Source: JACZSB01 sp965372015
Lineage (GTDB): Bacteria > Fidelibacterota > Marinisomatia > SCGC-AAA003-L08 > TS1B11
Length of the DNA: 5,232 bases
Direction of reading: 5' to 3'
Assembly (NCBI GenBank): GCA_965372015.1
Contig: CBDVAP010000167.1
Location: 1-5,232 of the forward strand
The notes beneath the pieces are model-generated. The model saw only the letters and a list, made by a program, of their open reading frames with translations. It searched no databases and was not told where the DNA came from. Every line of letters starts with the position of its first letter. The first letter of the stretch is position 1. The position numbers and the translations under genes were made by a program. Positions 1 to 4,958 of the stretch are shown piece after piece.

Positions 1-232
1 ATGCAAGCAGGCAAAACTTCCCGCCCGATCTGTAGTTTACGTTCAGGGTTTGTTGTATTCGCTCCATGACGCTCCCCCCATGCTATTATTGGTACGTATA
101 CCTGTGTCCGAAGGCACTCGTCGTGGAGTCGAGGGGCTTGCAGATGTGGCGACTTCCGGTCCCGGGAGCACCACAGAGAAGTCGGACGGCATATTGACCA
201 GTGCCTCAGCGGCACCGTTGTCTACATTTTAG
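1..232. other. Unassigned G+C-rich stretch, open on both strands
   Basis: No gene is recognised here. The plus strand is open from base 2 to a TAG at 230-232, with an internal ATG at 50 that gives 60 residues. The minus strand is open between a stop at 229-231 and a TGA at 43-45, about 61 codons. Two antisense frames of similar length are what G+C-rich DNA gives by chance. Neither has a convincing ribosome binding site or a domain I know. The stretch is visibly richer in G+C than the A+T-rich DNA at 240-320 and stops abruptly near 235, so it could be the edge of a gene, a structured RNA or a mobile element lying mostly to the left. Function unknown. Confidence 0.3.
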
Positions 233-235
233 CTG

Positions 236-257
236 GGGTCTTCTTAAAGAAGAGCCC
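236..257. other. Small hairpin at the edge of the G+C-rich stretch
   Basis: GGG-TCTTCT (236-244) pairs with AGAAGA-CCC (248-257, one bulged G at 254) around a three-base loop. No T-run follows on either strand, so it is not a standard intrinsic terminator. From here to about 445 there is only A+T-rich and then C-rich spacer DNA with no supported gene. Confidence 0.35.
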
Positions 258-444
258 GTGGTATTCAAATTAAGTTAATATTGAACAGCACGTTAAACTT
301 GAACTTTATAGCACCTCTTGGGGGATTTTCTCTCCACAGCGCACTTATTACCGCCCCTTAGCGACCCGGACCCCGCCATCGGCGAGGTTAGCGTAATTAG
401 CGGCTAATCCTCTTCTCCTCCCCTGCTGACCGCTCACCGCTCAT

Positions 445-690
445 GGCTCATCGCTGCTTCGCGCACCAGGCGAACGACAGGACTCTACTAATACCTTACA
501 TTCCCGGCGTTATGAAAGGGATGGACAAACGGTTACGGTATCTGTAAATGGGTTCCGGTATCAAATGGCGGATAACCTCTTCATTCTTAATATCTTCTAC
601 TCTTATTTCCGCCCTTCGTGCCATTGTGGTTAATTTTGAAAAAACCCCGTGAGTCCACCTCCCCCGTCGGTAAGGGTGAACCTTTTGATA
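445..690. repeat. Composite dispersed repeat, left copy
   Basis: This stretch shares ordered landmarks with 4959-5230. The first is a perfect 21-base match (460-480 with 4973-4993), preceded in both copies by a similar GGCT-rich lead-in and followed by a similar TA(C/T)ATTCCC. Next is CTTAATATCTT-N3-CTCTTA (586-605 with 5130-5149). Then come GGTTAATTTT and the 13-base ACCTCCCCCGTCG (657-669 with 5197-5209), followed by a TTTGAT block. The copies are diverged and contain small indels, so this is an old repeat. An 80-residue minus-strand frame across it (496-738) has no recognisable domain, and I treat it as non-coding. Confidence 0.6.
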
Positions 691-770
691 CCCTATCGTG
701 ATCCTTTTACGGACCTTTAGTGGCCCTATCGATAGCATAAAGGTAGCCTAAATAGGCCCTATCGTGACCC
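658..770. repeat. Degenerate tandem array with exact 33-bp period
   Basis: CCCTATCG occurs at 691, 724 and 757, exactly 33 bases apart each time. GGCCCTATCG is shared by the second and third units, and CCCTATCGTGA by the first and third. A second landmark keeps the same phase: ACCTTT at 680 and 713, with a related GCCTAAA at 746. Between landmarks the units have diverged. The array lies about 90-200 bases upstream of the B12 aptamer, where a promoter or operator region would be expected. It may be protein-binding iterons, an old minisatellite, or part of the dispersed repeat that overlaps its left end. Confidence 0.55.
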
Positions 771-798
771 CGAACGGCTTTCCCCCCGAGCCTGTTGA

Positions 799-840
799 GG
801 ACCTGGCCGGTCCTTGCCTTCCCCGGTTCCGGGCTGTAAA
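799..840 (+). promoter_or_regulatory. Possible weak promoter region before the riboswitch
   Basis: A transcription start must lie upstream of the aptamer at about 862. The best sigma70-like pair I can see is TTGCCT (814-819) and TGTAAA (835-840) with a 15-base spacer, each matching four of six consensus positions. Just before it is a short inverted repeat, GGACC-TGGCC-GGTCC (799-813). The promoter rules of the host lineage are unknown, so this is only a placeholder. Confidence 0.2.
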
Positions 841-861
841 CTGAGCTAGCCGGCAACGGCC

Positions 862-980
862 ATCTTTGCAAAGTACTTACAGGGAAGTCCTGTGAAAACC
901 AGGCGCTGCCCCGCAACTGTGATTTCCCCGCGCTGGGCCGGTCGTCCAGCGGTTAGGGAATAAGCCAGACACCTGCAATC
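862..980 (+). promoter_or_regulatory. Cobalamin (B12) riboswitch aptamer
   Basis: The conserved blocks of the cobalamin aptamer appear in order. They are AGGGAAG (881-887), the TGTGAAAACC segment (891-900) whose flanking CCTG and CAGG pair, CTGCCCCGCAACTGTGA (906-922), and the B12-box-like AGCCAGACACCTGC (963-976). Between them TTCCC (924-928) pairs with GGGAA (956-960) and encloses a perfect six-base stem, CGCTGG/CCAGCG (931-936 with 946-951). TTGCA (866-870) can pair with TGCAA (974-978) as the closing P1 helix. The family binds adenosylcobalamin or related corrinoids and represses downstream expression. The position ahead of a BtuB-type receptor is the classic context. A small GNRA hairpin, GCCG-GCAA-CGGC, lies just upstream at 849-860. 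Confidence 0.93.
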
Positions 981-1027
981 CTATAAACCTTCGCGGGAGG
1001 GGTTTAGGTGAACGGTAGATTTCCCAT

Positions 1028-1062
1028 AGCACCCCGCGGCTTGACCCGGGGTGTTTCTTTTT
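1028..1062 (+). terminator. Intrinsic terminator, riboswitch expression platform
   Basis: CACCCCG (1030-1036) pairs perfectly with CGGGGTG (1047-1053) and is followed directly by TTTCTTTTT (1054-1062), a standard rho-independent terminator. It lies about 50 bases after the aptamer and well before the gene, so it is the likely switch point. A competing pairing is visible: CGCGGG (992-997) can pair with CCCGCG (1033-1038), or GGGGT (999-1003) with ACCCC (1031-1035), and either removes the 5' arm of the terminator. That would act as the antiterminator when no ligand is bound. TAAACC/GGTTTA around 983-1006 could in turn hold the antiterminator strand. Confidence 0.85.
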
Positions 1063-1074
1063 AACCTGCGATCA

Positions 1075-1101
1075 CATCGGTCGGCAACCGGTTTGCCGAT
1101 G
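1075..1101 (+). promoter_or_regulatory. Second leader hairpin before the receptor
   Basis: CATCGG (1075-1080) pairs perfectly with CCGATG (1096-1101), and a short inner CGG/CCG pairing is possible. There is no T-run, so it is not a terminator. It lies in the roughly 160-base leader between the terminator and the start codon and may stabilise the read-through mRNA or affect translation. Confidence 0.45.
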
Positions 1102-1208
1102 CTGATCTCTCTCAGCCGGTGGCAGACCCAGCCGCCTCCGTCCATACGATACCCCATTTCAACCTGCCGGGCCTTACGGTTTATTATCCAACCCGATGAA
1201 ACTTCCAT

Positions 1209-1215
1209 AAGGAGG
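1209..1215 (+). promoter_or_regulatory. Strong ribosome binding site that sets the GTG start
   Basis: AAGGAGG lies five bases before GTG at 1221, nearly ideal spacing. The next in-frame ATG (1245) has no such site, so the GTG is the better start. CCTCC at 1135-1139 in the same leader is complementary to GGAGG (1211-1215) and could mask the site in some mRNA folds. Confidence 0.85.
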
Positions 1216-1220
1216 GAAAA

Positions 1221-3257
1221 GTGGACAGCAACAGACGAACTAGGATGAATAACATTATCACTATCGGCGCCTTTCTAACGGCCACCTTTGCGCTAGGGTC
1301 ATCTCTGGCATTGGCCCAGGAGGTGGAGGAAAAAATACAGGCCCCGCCTGAATCTAAATATATTCTACCGGAAATCGTGGTGACCGCCACGAGAATAAAT
1401 CAGTCCATTAAGGAAGTGCCGCTTTCAACGGGCGTAATCTCGAGCCGGGAGGTAGAATCGAGCAACGCGCTTAATGCCGGCGACATCTTGAGGACTGCTA
1501 CCGGGGTCACTGTGCGCAGTTACAATACGAGTGGCGTCGCCACCGCCAGTTTAAGGGGATCGCAGTCCGCCCAGGTCCTGGTTATCCAGGACGGAATGCC
1601 CATATTCGACCCATTTACCGGCCTGACCGATTTAAGCCAGATCAGTCTGGCGGGGGTCGAACGGATAGAAATAGTGCGCGGGCCTACCTCACACCTCTAT
1701 GGCGCCAATGCCCTGGGGGGGGTCGTCAATATCATAACCCGCCGGCCGCTCGATAGGACCAGTGCCAATATCTCGGTGGGCAGCTTTGACACCCGTAAAT
1801 ACCATCTGCAGACCGAAGGCCTCGCCGGCCAGGCCGGTTATTTTCTGTCCGGGACGGTCGACAGATCCGATGGTTGGAGAGGCAATGACGAGTTCCTGAA
1901 CCGGAATATTTTTGCGAAGCTGACAGGTGAAACCGGCCGGGTCAATGTCCAGCTCTCAACCGGGTATTTTGCTTCGGATATGGGGCTGCCGGGGCCCCGG
2001 CCGGCCAGTCCCACCAAGTACGGTAATAATGAGGTGGCCACCCTGTTTGACCGGCAGACCAACTCGAAACTGTACGCGCTGCTGGCCCTGGAAATTGGTT
2101 TAGGGAGCGACGCGAATTTCACCCTCAAGGTTCGGCCGGCCAGCAGCACCACAAATTTCCGCACTACCTACGATGACTGGCTCACGGGCGACAACATCGT
2201 CAATGATAATGAGTACCTGGCCAATAGTGTCACCCTTACCGGTCAACTTGAGACGCCGCTGGGCGGGCAGCGACTATTGATCGGGTTCGATGGTATTGGC
2301 CGGCGAGCCGCTGCTGCCCAAAAATATACGAACCAGGTAAGTGGGGTGGTGGAGGTCGTCGAATGGGACCCGGCGACCCGGACTGCGGGGGTCTGGGTGG
2401 AATACATCTGGCAGCGGTCAAATCTGGGTGTGGTGCCCGGCATCCGGCTCGATAGGCACTCCCAATACGGTTCGTCCACCAGTCCCAATATAGGGCTGAC
2501 CCTTGATTTGGGGGCTAATACGTTTCGGGCCTCGGTTGGGCAAGCGTTCCGGGCGCCCGCCTTCAACGACCTGTTCTGGCCCGACGCCGGCAACCGGGAT
2601 CTCAAAAGTGAGACCGGTGTCGCCTATGAGGTCGGCCTGGAACACCGGTTTACTCAGACCGCAACCGCCCATGTGGTCGTCTTCAGGCGGGCTGTGGATA
2701 ACATGATCGCCTGGGCGCCCACCGGGCCGAACGGTTTGTGGCGGCCGACAAATATCAACCGGTATTCCGTCAACGGTTTGGAAACCGAGTTCGACCTCCG
2801 GTTGCTAAGTTTTCAGGTCAACGTGAGCTATTCTTTATTGGATGCGCAGCAGACCAACCAGGAGGTGGTTTACGATGATTGGTTAACCGGCGAGACCCGC
2901 CTGGAAGAGATTACCCGCTCCGCGGCCTTTGTCCCATTGCACTCCGCCAGGGCCCAATTGGACTTCCGTCTGGCAGGTTTCGATGTAAATCTGCGCGGCG
3001 AGTATAGAGGCGTCATCAGAAACTACTATGCCGATTATTCGCAATCACCAACGGTGGCCAGGGCTGAAAAAATATTGCCGGCCAGGACCGGTCTGGACCT
3101 GCGCCTGAGCAGGAGTCTTGCCAAGCTGACGCCCTATCTGGAAGTCAGGAACATTTTCGATACCCGCTTTAGCGAGCATTTTGGAGACACCTTCGCCGAT
3201 GGAGACTATCCCCTACCCGGCAGGACAATCACCGTTGGGCTTCGGCTGAACCTCTGA
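1221..3257 (+). CDS. btuB: TonB-dependent vitamin B12 outer-membrane receptor (BtuB type)
   Basis: This 678-residue outer-membrane receptor is expected to import cobalamin, or another corrinoid, using TonB-ExbBD energy. A basic N-terminus and hydrophobic segment (residues about 10-32) end in ALA-Q, a signal peptidase I site after Ala32. A TonB-box-like EIVVTATR (51-58) follows. The plug runs to about 176, with LRG (111-113), VLVIQDGMPI and the typical closing block VERIEIVRGP (146-155) then YGANALGGVVNIITRRP. The rest is a long beta-barrel with alternating aromatic strands, ending in GRTITVGLRLNL. The final residue is Leu, not the usual Phe/Trp. The length is close to family norms (E. coli BtuB is about 614). 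The family assignment is firm; the B12 substrate is inferred mainly from the upstream riboswitch. No transport partner genes are adjacent. No clear terminator follows the TGA. Confidence 0.93.
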   Translation: MDSNRRTRMNNIITIGAFLTATFALGSSLALAQEVEEKIQAPPESKYILPEIVVTATRINQSIKEVPLSTGVISSREVESSNALNAGDILRTATGVTVRSYNTSGVATASLRGSQSAQVLVIQDGMPIFDPFTGLTDLSQISLAGVERIEIVRGPTSHLYGANALGGVVNIITRRPLDRTSANISVGSFDTRKYHLQTEGLAGQAGYFLSGTVDRSDGWRGNDEFLNRNIFAKLTGETGRVNVQLSTGYFASDMGLPGPRPASPTKYGNNEVATLFDRQTNSKLYALLALEIGLGSDANFTLKVRPASSTTNFRTTYDDWLTGDNIVNDNEYLANSVTLTGQLETPLGGQRLLIGFDGIGRRAAAAQKYTNQVSGVVEVVEWDPATRTAGVWVEYIWQRSNLGVVPGIRLDRHSQYGSSTSPNIGLTLDLGANTFRASVGQAFRAPAFNDLFWPDAGNRDLKSETGVAYEVGLEHRFTQTATAHVVVFRRAVDNMIAWAPTGPNGLWRPTNINRYSVNGLETEFDLRLLSFQVNVSYSLLDAQQTNQEVVYDDWLTGETRLEEITRSAAFVPLHSARAQLDFRLAGFDVNLRGEYRGVIRNYYADYSQSPTVARAEKILPARTGLDLRLSRSLAKLTPYLEVRNIFDTRFSEHFGDTFADGDYPLPGRTITVGLRLNL

Positions 3258-3284
3258 AAGTTCGCTTTGATAGCAAGAATCGAG

Positions 3285-3312
3285 CATCCGATATCAAACA
3301 TCCGGCATCCAG
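3285..3312. repeat. Short CATCC repeats after the receptor gene
   Basis: CATCCG at 3285 and 3299 and CATCCA at 3306 form a small heptad-like repeat cluster (spacings 14 and 7) just downstream of the receptor stop. It looks like slippage-type intergenic DNA. Nearby, CCTTCGGCGAGCTCAGG (3332-3348) is a repeat-like phrase related in style to CCTGAGCCCGTTGAAGG at 5040-5056, in the opposite orientation. Confidence 0.4.
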
Positions 3313-3318
3313 TTCACT

Positions 3319-3519
3319 TCAGCAGCAGCATCCTTCGGCGAGCTCAGGACAAGTCTTGATGGACTTGGTGATCGCTAGTGAATTCCCCGACTGCGGCGAG
3401 ACGACTAGGCGCGCGATGTAGATGCCGGAGGGAAGGCTACCAATTCAGTCAGTCTCGTTGTAGCTGAGATGGACATAATCATCTACCAGGGTTGTGATCC
3501 CTCGGTCGACGAGGGATAG
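3319..3519 (-). pseudogene. Decayed C-terminal FlgD-like / type IX secretion-style tail
   Basis: On the minus strand one frame reads LSLVDRGITTLVDDYVHL (from 3519 down) then SYNETD, a TGA at 3445-3447, and IGSLPSGIYIARLVVSPQ, then AITKSIKT and CPELAEGCCC to a stop at 3319-3321. The LPSGIYIARL and TKSIK phrases are typical of the C-terminal FlgD-Ig-like domain and sorting tail of secreted proteins in FCB-group bacteria. In such proteins a Trp is usual just before the DG/GS-x-LPSG step, so the TGA probably replaced a TGG. The normal MVLLK-like ending is replaced by sequence encoded by a repeat-like phrase (CCTGAGCTCGCCGAAGG on this strand). No start or upstream part of the protein is present. 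It is a remnant and is overlapped at its upstream end by the neighbouring gene in another frame. Confidence 0.65.
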
Positions 3520-4084
3520 TATTAAGTTCTTTGAAGTATTCGAAATCTTCCACTTTCACCCAACCAAGTGGTACATCCCGCTTCCATAATTGTATCCAAT
3601 AATCTTCTATTGGTGTTTTCTCAAAGGACAAACCTCGGTTTTTGATCGTGTTAATTTGAAGCAAATTCCCTTGATAATTCACCAACACAAATGACATGGG
3701 TATGCTATGAAGGAACTGTAGGGAGGCATTTTGTTCAAGTGGAATAACGACCTCTTTAGCTTCCCTGCTATAGATTTCACCCGATAAAAACGACAGGCTA
3801 CCATAGCTTGTAGCATGCAACTCCATTTCATTTCGAGATAAAATACTCCCTGATTGTCGAACTCTGTACAATTGCTTGTCGTAAGAGAAGTCGGTTGCAG
3901 AGAACCAAACAATTGTGTCGATTTGAGCACTATCCAGATTGGGGTGGGAATATATTTCTACCGACTTTCCAATTTCAAAAGTGGGCGAGGATTCGTATTT
4001 CCATCCAACCTCAGTCTCAAAAATTGATTCCTGTGAGATTAATAAGGCTGGGATACAAACCATTGCAATGACTATTGCCCTCAT
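3479..4084 (-). CDS. Secreted protein of unknown function with SH3-like features
   Basis: The 201-residue protein starts at the ATG at 4084 because GGAG lies six bases upstream; an in-frame ATG 12 bases earlier (4096) has no ribosome binding site. An N-terminal hydrophobic stretch (residues 3-17, about MRAIVIAMVCIPALLIS) looks like a signal peptide, with likely cleavage near Ser18. EIGKSVEIYSHPNLDSAQID (37-56) resembles the opening of a bacterial SH3 domain, and LGWVKVEDFEYF (173-184) resembles an SH3 closing strand. A periplasmic or surface binding role is therefore possible, but no enzyme motif is visible. The gene is clearly more A+T-rich than the receptor and convergent with it. Its last 13 or so codons (PRRPRDHNPGR region) lie over the pseudogene remnant in another frame, so the natural C-terminus may have been lost or extended. 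Function unknown. Confidence 0.75.
   Translation of the reverse strand: MRAIVIAMVCIPALLISQESIFETEVGWKYESSPTFEIGKSVEIYSHPNLDSAQIDTIVWFSATDFSYDKQLYRVRQSGSILSRNEMELHATSYGSLSFLSGEIYSREAKEVVIPLEQNASLQFLHSIPMSFVLVNYQGNLLQINTIKNRGLSFEKTPIEDYWIQLWKRDVPLGWVKVEDFEYFKELNTIPRRPRDHNPGR
3497..3517. other. Perfect hairpin at the end of the secreted-protein gene
   Basis: ATCCCTCG (3497-3504) and CGAGGGAT (3510-3517) form a perfect eight-base stem with a five-base loop, inside the last codons of the minus-strand gene. No T-run follows on either strand, so a terminator role is weak. It coincides with the point where similarity to the FlgD-like remnant begins and may mark the join. Confidence 0.5.
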
Positions 4085-4118
4085 ACTAAACTCCATAACT
4101 GTTGACCAATTACTTGTA

Positions 4119-4155
4119 GCCTAACCATATTTTTTAGCCTGCCTTTAACGTTAGG
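4119..4155. repeat. Inverted repeat GCCTAAC / GTTAGG upstream of the secreted-protein gene
   Basis: GCCTAAC (4119-4125) and GTTAGG (4150-4155) form a six-base inverted repeat around 24 mainly A+T-rich bases. Read on the minus strand it ends in GTTAGGC, the shape of an integron attC outer site, and the gene start follows 35 bases later. However, the element is only about 38 bases long, its other end (TCCTAAC) breaks the attC consensus, and the centre is not palindromic. It could equally be an operator or chance. Confidence 0.3.
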
Positions 4156-4188
4156 ATTTTTTAGTTTTAGTTTGCACTTATTAAGGCT

Positions 4189-4207
4189 CCAGCTGATAAC
4201 AGCTTGG
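4189..4207. other. Hairpin in gene-free spacer
   Basis: CCAGCTG (4189-4195) pairs with CAGCTTGG (4200-4207) with one bulged T and an ATAA loop. No T-run follows directly. The surrounding stretch 4085-4575 contains no gene I can support firmly. Confidence 0.35.
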
Positions 4208-4250
4208 TACCTGGAAGTATCACCTCACTAGCTTGCTTCGGTATCCTCGG

Positions 4251-4430
4251 CTACTGAAAGGCCATTGTGGTTGTACTCCCTACGTCCTTGCTAGAAAATC
4301 TCTTGAAACTGGTCATTACTCGTAACCAGCGGGCAAATTCTGACCCTTCCCGTCGAGAATCAGTATCTACAGTCGGTTGGATCATCATCTGAAAGCCCAT
4401 CCGGCTGAAAACTACCCAATTACTGCACAC
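4251..4430 (-). CDS. Marginal 59-residue open frame, possibly not a gene
   Basis: A GTG at 4430 lies nine bases after AGGAGG (minus strand, 4445-4440) and opens 59 codons to a TAG at 4251-4253. The product would contain TDSRREGSEFARWLRVMTSF and is mildly basic, without a membrane segment or a domain I recognise. Later in-frame ATGs (for example in MGFQMMIQ) lack ribosome binding sites. It is the only frame in 4085-4575 with any start signal. The length is within chance expectation, so I list it as a candidate only. A fragment of a decayed gene is an alternative. Confidence 0.22.
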   Translation of the reverse strand: MCSNWVVFSRMGFQMMIQPTVDTDSRREGSEFARWLRVMTSFKRFSSKDVGSTTTMAFQ

Positions 4431-4575
4431 TTCCCAAATCCTCCTCGTGATACACAGTATTTAGGATCTTGCCCGCACCAAGCTCAAACCGAAAATTACA
4501 CGCCACACTTTCCTGCCAATTGACCACCCGGCGTGGAACCCGCCGTAGGAGGGGAAATCTTGCCGAGGCAGAGAA

Positions 4576-4743
4576 TTATTCGTCGGACCGCCGTTCGTTG
4601 CCGGAGCGTTGTTTGGGTATGGTACGTCTGTCTCCTTCAGCCCGCTGTTCCTCTTCGATCTCCTTCTCGTCTGTCCGGCGCTCGAAGGTGGCTCGCACTC
4701 TCTCGACTTCGCGTCTTTGGTTACCGGTTTTTCTTTCTTCCAT
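4576..4743 (-). CDS. Small highly charged protein with repeated Arg-Arg units
   Basis: The 55-residue product starts at the ATG at 4743, five bases after AGGAGAGG on the minus strand. A longer in-frame start nine codons upstream is less likely. The protein is almost entirely Glu, Arg, Lys, Asp, Gln and Thr, with no hydrophobic segment, so it should be cytoplasmic and largely disordered or helical. Arg-Arg occurs at residues 10-11, 22-23, 39-40 and 51-52, in similar settings (GNQRRE, FERRTDE, EGDRRTI, GNERRSDE), a degenerate internal repeat. Similar short proteins rich in DRR/ERR repeats are seen in bacteria, but no function is known to me. A TATATTTG box lies 25-32 bases upstream. The good start signals and biased composition argue for a real gene; low-complexity non-coding DNA is the alternative. 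Confidence 0.55.
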   Translation of the reverse strand: MEERKTGNQRREVERVRATFERRTDEKEIEEEQRAEGDRRTIPKQRSGNERRSDE

Positions 4744-4767
4744 CAAGACCTCTCCTGCATTAATCGG

Positions 4768-4775
4768 CAAATATA
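4768..4775 (-). promoter_or_regulatory. Possible -7 promoter box for the small charged protein
   Basis: On the minus strand TATATTTG fits the Bacteroidota-type -7 consensus TAnnTTTG and also resembles an extended -10 box. No clear TTTG or TTGACA element is seen at the right distance upstream, so the support is weak. Confidence 0.25.
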
Positions 4776-4865
4776 CAGAGGTTCAGCTTCTATTTCCTAA
4801 TTAATGAAGTACCTCTACTGCTTCATAAAAGAGCACCGACATCACAGCAGGCTTGTCCCGTATGA

Positions 4866-4882
4866 TCCCGCCAAAGGCGGGG
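4866..4882. repeat. Perfect G+C-rich hairpin in intergenic repeat DNA
   Basis: CCCGCC (4867-4872) pairs with GGCGGG (4876-4881) around AAA; the flanking T-G can extend the stem. It is followed by GGCGGTAG...CTACC...CCGCC (4889-4923), which can also fold, and then by TTGTCATTCCGAATGCAGTG (4927-4946), a phrase typical of dispersed intergenic elements. No T-run makes it a terminator. It resembles REP-like palindromic units. Confidence 0.5.
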
Positions 4883-4958
4883 CCTAAGGGCGGTAGCGGG
4901 GAGAGGCCTACCACCACGCCGCCGTCTTGTCATTCCGAATGCAGTGAGGAATCTCTCC

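Noticed and set aside
496..738. 80-residue minus-strand open frame
   Set aside because: It lies over the dispersed repeat and the 33-bp array, has no ribosome binding site or domain I know, and the matching right-hand repeat copy does not keep the frame.
691..764. CRISPR array suggested by regular spacing
   Set aside because: Only an 8-11-base core repeats, the rest is diverged and the units have no constant repeat plus unique spacer structure.
707..916. 69-residue minus-strand open frame
   Set aside because: It is antisense to the riboswitch aptamer and the tandem array; RNA structure explains the conserved sequence.
1838..2706. Several long frames overlapping the receptor on both strands
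   Set aside because: They are shadows of a G+C-rich gene with clear family motifs in frame.
3255..3270. AAAG-TTCG-CTTT as the receptor terminator
   Set aside because: It has only four mainly A-T base pairs and no T-run.
3497..3517. Eight-base hairpin as a shared convergent terminator
   Set aside because: It lies inside coding sequence and has no T-run on either strand.
4469..4804. Plus-strand 111-, 76- and 63-codon frames
   Set aside because: They are antisense to the small charged protein, rich in Ser, Arg and Leu as expected from antisense of Glu/Arg codons, and lack good start signals.
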